Positions 1 through 8,328 of a stretch of DNA of 64,000 nucleotides are shown here, in pieces; positions within the stretch are counted from its first letter, which is position 1; each line of letters starts with the position of its first letter. Location: assembly GCA_034370385.1 (NCBI GenBank), contig JAXMKZ010000029.1, forward strand, positions 1 through 64,000. Reading direction: 5' to 3'. Made by a program: the position numbers and the translations under genes. The notes beneath the pieces are model-generated. The model saw nothing but the letters and a program-made list of their open reading frames with translations, did no database searches and had not been told where the DNA came from. The stretch comes from Coriobacteriia bacterium. GTDB lineage: Bacteria; Actinomycetota; Coriobacteriia; Anaerosomatales; PHET01.

Positions 1-32
1 GCCGACATCAGCACAGCGGTATCATCTTGCAT
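1..32 (-). CDS. Possible 5' end of an unidentified gene leaving the window
   Basis: A reverse-strand ATG at 32 opens a frame that reads MQDDTAVLMSA before the window edge. An AAAGGAAA purine run lies about 7 bases upstream, which is a plausible ribosome binding site. Only ten codons are visible, so no function can be proposed and the call rests on the start signal alone. Confidence 0.3.
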   Translation of the reverse strand, partial: MQDDTAVLMS

Positions 33-33
33 G

Positions 34-87
34 CGGGTTTCCTTTCTTCTCTGGGTCTTAGACACACCAAGAGTAGAAGGAAACCCG
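34..87. repeat. 10-bp inverted repeat upstream of the left-edge gene
   Basis: CGGGTTTCCT at 34-43 is perfectly complementary to AGGAAACCCG at 78-87, with a 34-base spacer. The left arm contains the complement of the putative ribosome binding site of the gene starting at 32. In a leftward transcript the two arms could pair and hide that site; it could equally be a protein operator. The rest of 88-240 shows no gene. Confidence 0.35.
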
Positions 88-240
88 TTCTATTCCTCAA
101 GACGGTCCGGGGCTCCCGCCCCCCGAAACCTTACGCGCTCATTGACGAGGGCGTTCGGGCGTTCGGCCGCTCGGCCCCGACGGTCACAGCGGCCCTAGGC
201 TCAAGGAACATGCCCGCGGCACGAGTGTGACACAGAACAG

Positions 241-277
241 AGCGACGCCCGCACCGATGTCTCGGGCGGGCGTCGCT
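241..277 (-). terminator. Hairpin terminator of the 304-888 gene
   Basis: A perfect 12-bp stem (AGCGACGCCCGC at 241-252 with its complement at 266-277) around a 13-base loop lies just downstream of the leftward gene ending at 304. In the leftward transcript it is followed by CUGUUCUGUG, a weak U tract, so termination efficiency is uncertain. Confidence 0.6.
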
Positions 278-303
278 TGAGAGGCGAGTCGTATCTATCG
301 GAG

Positions 304-888
304 TCAGTTGATGGAGCTGCGGGCCGCGAGCACGAAGGCGAGGTCGGGACGGGTCGAGGTGGCGCGCTCGAACGCTTCCTGGTCGCGACGTGCGAGCCAG
401 AACAGCGTCGCTGCGGTGATCATCGGTCCGAGGAGCGCGAAGGTCATGAGACCCCACACGCCGGGCTCGAACTGGTAGATGATGCCCCAGGCAACGACGG
501 CGAACGATGCGAGCGCGAGCAAGACGGCCGTCACGCGCTCGTAGTACCAGCCGATGATGAGTGTCGCTGCCACCAGGGTGAGCGGGATGAGAGCCGCGAA
601 GAGCGCGCTTGTCGCGCCGGACTCGCTGAACGAGTACGCGCCGGCGAAGGCTGCTATCGACCAGAACGCGCCTCCCGCGATGACGAACGCTCGTGCCACG
701 CCACGCTCGACGCCGATTCGCACGGCGGACTCATGCTCTGTGCGGACGGCGGTGGTCACCCGACGGCTGGCCCGGTGTGAGGAGAGGTCGTACGCCATCA
801 ATGCCAAGACAACGGGTACGCCGATCGCGACACCGATCGCGGCCACAAAGGTTCCGATGATGAGGACGGCTGCTAGGGCGAGAGACAT
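304..888 (-). CDS. Multi-spanning membrane protein of unknown function
   Basis: This 194-residue protein is not recognised. It has about five hydrophobic segments: one at the N-terminus after MSLALAAVLIIG, a charged cytoplasmic stretch around residues 35-65, then four closely spaced helices ending near residue 180. The start at 888 is chosen because GGAGG lies 9 bases upstream; a longer TTG-initiated reading lacks such a site. It lies downstream of the two-component genes on the same strand with a 93-base gap and could be co-transcribed with them. No catalytic or binding motif is evident. Confidence 0.7.
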   Translation of the reverse strand: MSLALAAVLIIGTFVAAIGVAIGVPVVLALMAYDLSSHRASRRVTTAVRTEHESAVRIGVERGVARAFVIAGGAFWSIAAFAGAYSFSESGATSALFAALIPLTLVAATLIIGWYYERVTAVLLALASFAVVAWGIIYQFEPGVWGLMTFALLGPMITAATLFWLARRDQEAFERATSTRPDLAFVLAARSSIN

Positions 889-981
889 GACGCTCAACCT
901 CCAAGTGCCAGGACCGATTCTCCGGTCCGCCAACTGCTGCTGGTATGAATATGCGCTTGCTGCAGCAGTTGTAGGTTCGCA

Positions 982-2766
982 TCACGTTTTCGTGTTGTTA
1001 GGGTTCTGTATGCGTGCGAGCGAGAAGGCGAACACGGTTCCGTCGCCTGGCGTGGAGCTCACCTCGATATGGGAGCCGTGCGCCTCGACGATCTCCTTCG
1101 CGATCGCGAGGCCGAGACCCGTCCCGCCTCCTCCGGAGCGCGATGTGTCGGCCCGGTAGAAACGCTCGAAGACACGTGCCGCCTCGTCGGGGGAGATTCC
1201 GGGGCCTTGGTCAGCCACCTCGAAACGGACGTTCTCCCCCAGCGCGCGTGCACTCAGCGTGACGCGGGTGCCGCGCGGTGAGTGCTTGAGGGCGTTGTCG
1301 GTGAAGCTCAGAAGGACCTGGACCACCCGGTCTCTGTCGGCGTCCACCGACAGATCCGCGGCCGTGTCGGTCACCAGGGCGACGCCGGCTTGCTCGGCGA
1401 GTGTGGTCATCACCCGGGCGACGTCTGACACGAGGTCCTCCGCCTGGAGCGAGACGGGTTCGAGCTGGAGGTTGCCCGCTTCGAGCTTGGCGAGCGTCAG
1501 AAGATCGGCGACGAGCCTGCTGAGCCTGTCGGCCTCGAGCTGCATGGTCTTGATGAAATCGTCTCTGACCTCGGGGACGTTCTTCGCTCCATCTTCGAGC
1601 AGTTCGAGCATTCCCTTGAGTGCGGCGACGGGCGTGCGCATCTCATGACTTGCGTCCGCGACGAAGCGCCGCTGTGCGTCCTCGATACGCCGCTGTTCGG
1701 TGATGTCTGCCAGCAGAAGGACGGCACCTTCACTTGTGCCCTCGGAGTCGAGCAGTGGGGTGCAGTGGAGGAGTACCACGCTGGAGCCCAGCTCGATCGA
1801 ACGGACGGACTGATGGCCGGCCAGGCCGTCGCGTAGTAGGTCGGCGATCTCCGGAGCATCGATCGCGGTGGCGATGGCCGCGCCCACGACCTCACGGTCG
1901 GTGAGCCCCAGAAGCCGCAACGCCTCCGGGTTTGCCACGCGCACGACGCCGCGACCGTCGAGAGCCAGTAGGCCCTCGGCCATCGATTCGACCACGGCCG
2001 AGATCTGTCGTTGGCTGTCTTGGAGAGCACCGAACGCATCACCGAGGGTGGTTGCCATGGAGTTGTAGGACAGCGCAAGATCCCGAATCTCGTCAGGCAC
2101 AAGCGTCGTGGGCAGCCGCTGCTCGAAGTCGCCGGCCGCGATAGCCGCTGCCGCGGCGGACATGGCGCGGATGCGGCCGCTGATGAGTTCGGAGAACGCG
2201 AAGCCGAGAAGACCCGCAACCGCGAGCGAGACCCAGAAACTGATCCACAGTCGGTCACGCACCGCCGCCAGAATGGCAACCGGGCGCTCGACGGCACTTG
2301 AAGTCACCACCACCCCGAGGACCTCGCCGTCTTTGCTCGTCAATGGTTTGGACGCGACGACCCAGCCGTCCCTTCGCAGGTCGCTTGCGGCATACGATGC
2401 GTTCTCCTGCGATCCGCTCAGCCGAGCGGCCTCCAGCACCGGCTCGATCGGTGCGGCATCGAAGGCGGATTCGACCAAGTCGCCCTCGCTGTCATAGACC
2501 CAGACGCCGCCCCCGTAGATGTTCCGGTACTCCCGAACCGTCGTCTTGACGTTGGCCATGCCCGACGTTCCTGGCTGGAAATCCGGAGCCAGACGCTGCG
2601 TCAGCGCCGCTGCGTTTCTGAGTTCGCCCGTTTCGACCTGCACGGTGAGCGTTCTCTTCAGGCCCGCGGAAAGCGAGCCTGACAGAATCAACATCGCGAC
2701 GACGACGACCGCTATGAACGACCCGGTCTGCCACAGACGGATAGAGCCCCTGCTGCGAGGTGCCAT
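982..2766 (-). CDS. Membrane sensor histidine kinase, PhoR/WalK type
   Basis: A 594-residue sensor kinase, expected to phosphorylate the response regulator encoded 4 bp upstream. Order of parts: membrane helix near residues 15-36, extracytoplasmic sensor region to about 170, second helix at about 173-195, HAMP linker to about 250, PAS region about 255-355, HisKA domain with phospho-acceptor His374 in DASHEMRTP, and a HATPase domain with N box NALKHSPRG, G1 box DQGPGI and G2 box GGGTGLGLAI. All kinase boxes look intact. The domain order matches phosphate-type or cell-envelope kinases, but the stimulus cannot be told from sequence. Its position next to the divergent cytochrome operon makes control of that operon plausible. 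Confidence 0.95.
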   Translation of the reverse strand: MAPRSRGSIRLWQTGSFIAVVVVAMLILSGSLSAGLKRTLTVQVETGELRNAAALTQRLAPDFQPGTSGMANVKTTVREYRNIYGGGVWVYDSEGDLVESAFDAAPIEPVLEAARLSGSQENASYAASDLRRDGWVVASKPLTSKDGEVLGVVVTSSAVERPVAILAAVRDRLWISFWVSLAVAGLLGFAFSELISGRIRAMSAAAAAIAAGDFEQRLPTTLVPDEIRDLALSYNSMATTLGDAFGALQDSQRQISAVVESMAEGLLALDGRGVVRVANPEALRLLGLTDREVVGAAIATAIDAPEIADLLRDGLAGHQSVRSIELGSSVVLLHCTPLLDSEGTSEGAVLLLADITEQRRIEDAQRRFVADASHEMRTPVAALKGMLELLEDGAKNVPEVRDDFIKTMQLEADRLSRLVADLLTLAKLEAGNLQLEPVSLQAEDLVSDVARVMTTLAEQAGVALVTDTAADLSVDADRDRVVQVLLSFTDNALKHSPRGTRVTLSARALGENVRFEVADQGPGISPDEAARVFERFYRADTSRSGGGGTGLGLAIAKEIVEAHGSHIEVSSTPGDGTVFAFSLARIQNPNNTKT

Positions 2767-2770
2767 CGGG

Positions 2771-3451
2771 TCAGGACTCCCTGAGGCGGTATCCGTAGCC
2801 GCGAACGGTGAGCAGGTAGGAGGGGCTCTTCGGGTCCGCCTCGATCTTCTCGCGGATGTTATGTATGTGGACGTCGATGGCGCGTTCGTCTCCCACGGGT
2901 GACTCGTCCCAGAGCGCCGCGAGAATGGCCTGACGCGAGTAGGCGGTCCCGGGGTGCTTGGCCAGGTGGAGAAGTATCCCGTACTCCGACGTCGTGAGGT
3001 GCAGCGGTTGGCCGGCGAACTTCACCTGGCGCGACAGCGTGTCGATGGTGAGCTCGCCGACCTCGATGCACGCCTTGCCAGAGGGCTCGGATTCTACGCG
3101 TCGCAAGATGGCCTTGACGCGGCTCACCAGTTCTCTGGGCGAAAAGGGTTTCGTCACGTAGTCGTCCGCCCCGAACTCGAGGCCAAGGATGCGGTCGACC
3201 TCGTCTCCGCGCGCGGACAGCATGATGATGGGCACGCCGGATACAGCGCGCATATCCTTTGCGATATCGAGCCCGGACTTGCCCGGGAGCATCACATCGA
3301 GAATGACAAGGCTTGGGCGGATCTCCTCGAAGAGGAGTTCGGCACCGGGCCCATCCATCGCCGTGTGAACCTCATAGCCGGCTTCGGTGAGGGCGTAGTC
3401 GACGATCTTGAGGATCGATTCCTCGTCGTCGACGACCAGGATCTTCTTCAC
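2771..3451 (-). CDS. OmpR/PhoB-family response regulator
   Basis: A 226-residue transcription factor with a receiver domain (acidic pocket VVDDEE, phospho-acceptor Asp52 in LVILDVMLPG, switch lysine in VTKPFSP) and a C-terminal winged-helix domain ending in the typical LLTVRGYGYRL. The start is GTG at 3451, preceded by GAGGGAG at good spacing. It is the first gene of a two-gene unit: its stop and the kinase ATG are 4 bp apart, so translation is probably coupled. The upstream region carries a possible binding site for this protein (see 3491-3534) shared with the divergent cytochrome operon. Confidence 0.96.
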   Translation of the reverse strand: MKKILVVDDEESILKIVDYALTEAGYEVHTAMDGPGAELLFEEIRPSLVILDVMLPGKSGLDIAKDMRAVSGVPIIMLSARGDEVDRILGLEFGADDYVTKPFSPRELVSRVKAILRRVESEPSGKACIEVGELTIDTLSRQVKFAGQPLHLTTSEYGILLHLAKHPGTAYSRQAILAALWDESPVGDERAIDVHIHNIREKIEADPKSPSYLLTVRGYGYRLRES

Positions 3452-3490
3452 GTGGACGCTCCCTCGCAGACGCGGTCTTCACGCGAACCA

Positions 3491-3534
3491 AGCATAGCCC
3501 ACACGAAGCGAATTTCCGCTAACCGAACCCTAAC
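3491..3534 (-). promoter_or_regulatory. Promoter and tandem OmpR-type box of the two-component genes
   Basis: Read leftward, GTTAG occurs twice with 11-base periodicity (3534-3530 and 3523-3519), the spacing used by OmpR-family dimers. It is followed by GCGGAA, a 17-base spacer and TATGCT (3496-3491), a plausible -35/-10 pair. The box sits just upstream of the -35 element, the geometry expected for autoactivation. It is also within 90 bp of the start of the divergent cytochrome operon. Confidence 0.4.
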
Positions 3535-3621
3535 ACTACGACAATCGGGTACGAACGGTGCAGGTCTTATTGGCTGATACTGTCAGTCCGATGGGTGAAG
3601 GCCCGCCGACCTGAAGGTGGT

Positions 3622-4338
3622 GTGAGCGCCATAGACACTGTGCGATCCGATACGAAGCCCCACCATCGGAGAGGCTGGTTACGCAGACGCCACGGCGCAG
3701 CGTTGGCCACGATGGCGATCACGGTGGGCCTGCTGGTGGCCTTCACGACGAGCGCGCATGCTGGCGCCGCGGCCACGGGCGAGCCGGCCTTCCAGCCCTG
3801 TAATCGGTGCCACCCGGTCACCCTTGGTGCGGACGGCACACCCTCGCCAGAGCTTCCTAACGGTTTCGAGAAGCACGAGATCGTCTTGGAGGAGCACGAC
3901 ATCCTCGGCGACGGTGAGGCCGCGTGTCTCGTCTGCCATGACGAGCCGACGAAAGACCCGGGCAAGTTGCTCACAGCTGACGGGACCCGGGTGGATGTGA
4001 CCGGCGATGTCTCGCGCGTGTGCCAGCGCTGTCACTTCCAGCAGTACCGAGAGTGGCAGGTGGGCGTTCACGGCAAGAACGCCGAGAAGTGCTCTGCGGC
4101 CGGGTGCCACGACCCACATACACCCTCCTGGATCTATGTAGCCGCTCTGCCGCCCTTCCAGGGTACCGGTATGGAAGTCAGGGCCGTCTCGGACCGCGAG
4201 CCCTTCAAGCCGATGGCCGGTCCGCCCGTTAAGCCGCCCGTGTACACCCCCCTGTGGCTCTCCATTGCGACGACCATCGGCGCGATCATCGTGATTTCGA
4301 TTATCGGATTCCTCGTGATGGGAAGGCCACAGAGATGA
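3622..4338 (+). CDS. Exported tetraheme c-type cytochrome with C-terminal anchor
   Basis: First gene of the cytochrome operon. An N-terminal signal or anchor helix (near GRLVAFTTSAHA-like residues ending AHAGAAA) is followed by heme sites CNRCH, CLVCH, CQRCH and the spaced CSAAGCH, giving four probable hemes, and then a C-terminal membrane helix before GRPQR. The GTG at 3622 is preferred because GAAGGTGG precedes it; an earlier GTG at 3595 lacks a site. It overlaps the next gene by 4 bp (ATGA). The small tetraheme subunit beside an FeS protein and an NrfD protein suggests an electron relay on the outside of the cytoplasmic membrane. Exact family not identified. Confidence 0.88.
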   Translation: MSAIDTVRSDTKPHHRRGWLRRRHGAALATMAITVGLLVAFTTSAHAGAAATGEPAFQPCNRCHPVTLGADGTPSPELPNGFEKHEIVLEEHDILGDGEAACLVCHDEPTKDPGKLLTADGTRVDVTGDVSRVCQRCHFQQYREWQVGVHGKNAEKCSAAGCHDPHTPSWIYVAALPPFQGTGMEVRAVSDREPFKPMAGPPVKPPVYTPLWLSIATTIGAIIVISIIGFLVMGRPQR

Positions 4339-5249
4339 GCCACGACAGCAATCCACGCCGACTCGCCGAGCAGCCACTCCCGGAGGGGTGCACCGTATCG
4401 AGACGCCGCTTCCTTGAGGGCATCGGGTCCGCAGCCGGCCTTCTCGCCGCAGGCACGGTCCCTGCGATCGCGACCGTGGCGGCGACCGCGGCAAACGCGA
4501 GCGAGTCCGTTTCCGGGGAGCCGGAGCCCGGGGGCGGCATCGGATACCTCGCCGAAGCGAATCAATCGGTCAACTACCCCGGCAAGCCCGTTCACTACGC
4601 GGAGCCGGCGGGTGATCAGAAGTGGGGCATGGTCATCGATGTGAAAGCCTGCATCGGTTGCCGGCGCTGCGTCTACGCGTGCGTGAAAGAGAACAACATC
4701 GGTCGCAACGCGGGTTTCACTTACATCCAGGTGCTCGAGATGGAGCTGGGCAAGGTGGACGTCGAGCACGGCGTGCTCGACTACGAAGAGGCCGGAAGGC
4801 CCGACAAGTGGTACATGCCGGTCCAGTGCATGCAGTGCGCGAAGCCGACCTGCGTCTACGGCTGCCCGGTCATCGCGACGTGGAAGGAGCCCGACGGCAT
4901 CGTGGTCATCGACTACGAGAAGTGCATCGCCTGTCGCAACTGCATGGTGACCTGTCCGTACGATGCGCGTCACTTCAACTGGGTCGAGCCCGAAGTGCCC
5001 AAGGCCGAAGTGAACCCGAAGGTCCCGCTCGAAGAGAAGGCGGGAGTGGTGGAGAAGTGCACGTTCTGCATACAGCGGACCCGCAACGGTCAGACCACGG
5101 TTTGCACGGAGGCCTGTCCCGTCGGTGCGCGCAAGTTCGGCGACCTGAACGACCCCGAAAGTGAGGTGTCGATCCTGCTCAAGACCCGCCGCGTGTGGCG
5201 GCTCAAGGAGGAGTTCGGCACCGAACCGATGATCTGGTACGTGGGGTGA
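4335..5249 (+). CDS. Tat-exported 4Fe-4S ferredoxin subunit (NrfC/HybA/DsrO-like)
   Basis: A 304-residue iron-sulfur protein. The N-terminus has a twin-arginine signal, SRRRFLEG, followed by a hydrophobic stretch and an AxA-like cleavage region. Four cysteine clusters follow: CIGCRRCVYAC, CMQCAKPTCVYGC, CIACRNCMVTC and the CTFC...CTEACP pair, the usual layout for four [4Fe-4S] centres in the electron-transfer subunit of complex iron-sulfur oxidoreductases. It starts within the stop of the cytochrome gene and is followed 6 bp later by the NrfD gene, so the two should form a unit that passes electrons between quinol and the cytochromes. No molybdopterin catalytic subunit is encoded nearby. Confidence 0.93.
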   Translation: MSHDSNPRRLAEQPLPEGCTVSRRRFLEGIGSAAGLLAAGTVPAIATVAATAANASESVSGEPEPGGGIGYLAEANQSVNYPGKPVHYAEPAGDQKWGMVIDVKACIGCRRCVYACVKENNIGRNAGFTYIQVLEMELGKVDVEHGVLDYEEAGRPDKWYMPVQCMQCAKPTCVYGCPVIATWKEPDGIVVIDYEKCIACRNCMVTCPYDARHFNWVEPEVPKAEVNPKVPLEEKAGVVEKCTFCIQRTRNGQTTVCTEACPVGARKFGDLNDPESEVSILLKTRRVWRLKEEFGTEPMIWYVG

Positions 5250-5255
5250 TGTGAC

Positions 5256-6509
5256 ATGGCCATCGTCTCAACAACCCGCCCGGGCGTGAAGCGCTTCATC
5301 GGAGTGGACTTCGATCTGGGCTCTCTGCGCGTGGCAGGCCCCCGCTACTGGGCCTTTGTGTCGCTGCTGTTCTCCCTGGTCGCCCTCGGTGTGATGGCGT
5401 GGGGGGCCGCGCTCACGGAGGGCGGTTCCGTCATGGCGATGCGGGACGACTACCCGTGGGGGCTGTGGTTCGCGAACTATATGTACTACGTCGGGCTGTC
5501 CGCCGGCGGGCTCGTCGTCTACGCGAGCGTCCACCTGTTCGGGGCCGAGCAGTTCAAGCCGCTCTCACGCGTGGCGGTGCTGCAGGCGGGGGTCCTCGTC
5601 ATGCTGGCGCTGCTTGGCATCATCACCGATATGGAGCGCCCCGCGCGGGCTGTCTGGATGCTGCTGACACCCAACCCCACGTCACCATTCGTCTACACCG
5701 GTAGTGCCGCCAACATCTACATGATCATTTGCTTCATCGACCTGTGGATCCTCATCACGGGGAAGGGTGGCGAGAAGCTGGCGTTCAGAATGACGCTCAT
5801 CGCCCTGCCATTCGCCATCTACCTGCACACCACGACAGCGTTCGTGCTGGCGCTCAACAAGTCCCGCGAACTGTGGAACTCCGCGGTCATGGTGCCGATC
5901 TTCCTCACGTCGGCGACCGCGTCGGGTATCGCGCTGTTGCTCATTGTCGCCTACATCATGCAGCACTACCGCGTGCTGGAGCTCACTTCGAGCATGTTCC
6001 GGAGCCTGGCGACTCTACTCGCCACGGTGATCATCATCGACCTCTTCTTGCTGGTCGTGGAGATGCTCACGATCTACTGGCCCACGGCGGCCAAACCCGG
6101 GCACACGATCCGCTTCTCGCACTTCCTCACGGGTGAGTACGCGAAGTTCTTCTTGCCGGTGCTCGTCATGGGCATCATCGCATTCGCCCTGTTGGCAAGT
6201 CGGAAGAACAGGCATATGCCGGCGATTCAGATCACGGCCGCGGCCCTGTACGTGGTCGCCATCTTCCTCAAGCGCTACTCCCTGATGTCCATGGGATTCG
6301 TCGTCAACCCGCTCGGGCAGTACGCGCCGCCCTACGTTCCCAGCCTCGTCGAGGTGCTCATCGCACTGGGACTGGCGGCGCTCGGCGTTCTCATGATGAC
6401 GGTGGCTGCCAAGGTCCTGCCTTTGCGCGTACCTGAAGAAGAGCATGAGGCCGAGCACCGTGCGGCCCACACCGATGCAGTGGCGGTCGGCTCGCTTGAG
6501 GCCGGGTGA
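5256..6509 (+). CDS. NrfD/PsrC-like polytopic membrane subunit
   Basis: A 417-residue integral membrane protein with about ten hydrophobic helices, typical in length and pattern of the NrfD/HybB/DsrP family that anchors an FeS subunit and exchanges electrons with the quinone pool. Recognisable features are the early PWGLWFANYMYYVGLSAGG segment and ITDMERPARAVWML, both characteristic of the family. The C-terminal tail is charged and cytoplasmic. It follows the FeS gene by 6 bp and is followed by the multiheme genes. In known complexes (Hmc, Tmc, Qrc, Nrf) this trio of FeS, NrfD and multiheme proteins moves electrons between menaquinol and periplasmic carriers; the direction here is unknown. 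Confidence 0.93.
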   Translation: MAIVSTTRPGVKRFIGVDFDLGSLRVAGPRYWAFVSLLFSLVALGVMAWGAALTEGGSVMAMRDDYPWGLWFANYMYYVGLSAGGLVVYASVHLFGAEQFKPLSRVAVLQAGVLVMLALLGIITDMERPARAVWMLLTPNPTSPFVYTGSAANIYMIICFIDLWILITGKGGEKLAFRMTLIALPFAIYLHTTTAFVLALNKSRELWNSAVMVPIFLTSATASGIALLLIVAYIMQHYRVLELTSSMFRSLATLLATVIIIDLFLLVVEMLTIYWPTAAKPGHTIRFSHFLTGEYAKFFLPVLVMGIIAFALLASRKNRHMPAIQITAAALYVVAIFLKRYSLMSMGFVVNPLGQYAPPYVPSLVEVLIALGLAALGVLMMTVAAKVLPLRVPEEEHEAEHRAAHTDAVAVGSLEAG

Positions 6510-6516
6510 GCGTCCG

Positions 6517-7533
6517 GTGAGCGAGAGCCCGACTCGTCAGCCAGGTGATGCAAGGAGCCGGCGCACGATCACCTTCGGCGTGATCGCCGTCGTGGCCATC
6601 ATGGTCGCTGCGGTGGCGATTCCGCTGCTGGTCACCTCGACGGCGCAGTTCTTCGAGCGCTACCACCTGCTCGAGCGCCGGTATGTGAACCTCGAGGACT
6701 CGGCGCATGAAGGCATCGGCTGTCGCGACTGTCACGAGACAGAACCCCTGGCCAACGGCGCGGCGCTCGTGGGCGACTTCTATCGAAGTCTGGTGACGAG
6801 CGAACCAGTACCCCGGTACTTCGCGTTCGGCCCGCCGAAGTCCGAAAGGTGCTTGTCGTGTCATGAAGACGAGTGGAGCACCGAGCTCAACCGGACGGAC
6901 AAGATTCCGCATCCCGCGCACCTTCGGGTGGCCGAGGAGAAGCGCGAGTGTGTGAGCTGCCACAAATGGACCGCGCACCTGGAGACCTACATCGATAAGC
7001 ACAAGGAGATGCCGTTCTCGGGGGTGTGTGTCGCCTACGGGTGTCACGTCGGCACCAAGACGACGGACCAGTGCTTCGACTGCCACCACGTTTTGCATGA
7101 ATCCGGCGATGAATGGCAGGAGGCCCACCCCGACGTCGTGAGGGCGAGCGGACAGAGCGCGTGCGTGGAGTCTTGTCACCAGGTGGATCAGTGCCAGCAG
7201 TGCCACACCACCGGCGAGCGGCCTGAGTTCACCGGTCAGCCTATCGAGATCGGCATGAAGGCGATCGAGGAGCTCCACGTCCGGGACGACTGGACACCGC
7301 GCTTCCACGGGCCACAGGCGCTTCTGGACGAAACGAAGTGCCTCAAGTGCCACCAGTCCAGCGGTGAGTGTGACGAATGCCACCGCGAGCGCCCCGCGTT
7401 TCACGGCACGACGGACACGTGGATCGGGCGGCACAGCAAGCGCACGAAGCTCGTCGACGACCCGGGCTGTCTGGCTTGTCACGAGGAGCCGTGGTGCAAG
7501 GACTGCCACGACCAGTTCAAGGAGATGGAGTAG
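6517..7533 (+). CDS. Membrane-anchored multiheme cytochrome, up to 11 hemes
   Basis: A 338-residue protein with one N-terminal helix (VIAVVAIMVAAVAIPLL) and then nine CXXCH sites: CRDCH, CLSCH, CVSCH, CFDCH, CQQCH, CLKCH, CDECH, CLACH, CKDCH. Two wider sites, CVAYGCH (CX4CH) and CVESCH (CX3CH), may raise the count to eleven. The start is the GTG at 6517, preceded by GGGTGAG; the NrfD stop lies 8 bp upstream. The pattern after the helix (FFERY, first heme site, then GDFYRSL) is shared with the next two genes, showing that three paralogs lie side by side. Confidence 0.9.
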   Translation: MSESPTRQPGDARSRRTITFGVIAVVAIMVAAVAIPLLVTSTAQFFERYHLLERRYVNLEDSAHEGIGCRDCHETEPLANGAALVGDFYRSLVTSEPVPRYFAFGPPKSERCLSCHEDEWSTELNRTDKIPHPAHLRVAEEKRECVSCHKWTAHLETYIDKHKEMPFSGVCVAYGCHVGTKTTDQCFDCHHVLHESGDEWQEAHPDVVRASGQSACVESCHQVDQCQQCHTTGERPEFTGQPIEIGMKAIEELHVRDDWTPRFHGPQALLDETKCLKCHQSSGECDECHRERPAFHGTTDTWIGRHSKRTKLVDDPGCLACHEEPWCKDCHDQFKEME

Positions 7534-8328
7534 GTGGGCGAGCCCCGCTCCGGGCGCATGTTCCGCCGTCCGATCGCATGGGTGCTCGGGGCGGTCGCGC
7601 TGCTCATGATCGTGGCTTTGGTGGTGCCGATCGTCTCGGTGCTGCAGCCGCGCTACTACGAGCGCTATCCGGAGCTGGGCGCACGCATGCGTCACTGGGA
7701 GACGTCGACGCACTCGCGCATCTCGTGCATCGAGTGTCACGTCGAGCCGGGCGCGGGAGGTGCGCTGTCGTTCGCGCGAGACGCGGTGCCTGCCTTCTAT
7801 GCGCAGCTGCTCACAGGACCGAGCGATACGAACCTGCTCAGCGCCCCGAGCCGTGCGGCCTGCCAGAAGTGCCACACGACCTATCGCAAGGTCGGCCCCG
7901 GCGGTGATCTGCTGATTCCGCATCGGGCGCACGTCGAGGTGCTGGGAATCGAGTGCACTGACTGCCATGAGAACCTCGTGCACTCGTTCAATCGTCGTGG
8001 GTTCAACCGACCCGAGATGGAAGGGTGCCTCGAGCGCTGCCATGACGGGGACGCCGCGGGCGACGAGTGCGTCGACTGCCATACCCGCAAGGGCACGCCT
8101 GCATCTCACAGACAGGCGGATTGGCTCCGCCAACACGGCGCGGCCGCCGAGTCGCAGGAGTGCGGCGAGTGCCACGATTGGACCCCGAACTACTGTGCCG
8201 ACTGCCATGCACAGCGGCCTGCGTCGCACGCGGGCAACTGGAAGAAGGGGCACGCGCCGCACGCGAAGATCCGTGGCGACGGCTGCTTGGTCTGCCACGG
8301 CAAGCCGTTTTGCGAGGAGTGTCACTGA
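7534..8328 (+). CDS. Membrane-anchored multiheme cytochrome, 8-9 hemes
   Basis: A 264-residue cytochrome starting at GTG 7534, directly after the previous stop, with AAGGAG about 10 bases upstream. One N-terminal helix precedes CIECH, CQKCH, CTDCH, CVDCH, CGECH, CADCH, CLVCH and CEECH. A ninth site, CLERCH, has three residues between the cysteines; it aligns with an ordinary CMRCH in the next gene, so it probably still carries heme. The last residue is the heme-ligand histidine of CEECH. The 1-bp TGATG overlap with the next gene implies coupled translation. Confidence 0.9.
   Translation: MGEPRSGRMFRRPIAWVLGAVALLMIVALVVPIVSVLQPRYYERYPELGARMRHWETSTHSRISCIECHVEPGAGGALSFARDAVPAFYAQLLTGPSDTNLLSAPSRAACQKCHTTYRKVGPGGDLLIPHRAHVEVLGIECTDCHENLVHSFNRRGFNRPEMEGCLERCHDGDAAGDECVDCHTRKGTPASHRQADWLRQHGAAAESQECGECHDWTPNYCADCHAQRPASHAGNWKKGHAPHAKIRGDGCLVCHGKPFCEECH

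Noticed and set aside
3595-3621. Earlier GTG start for the tetraheme cytochrome
   Set aside because: No ribosome binding site precedes it, while GAAGGTGG precedes the GTG at 3622.
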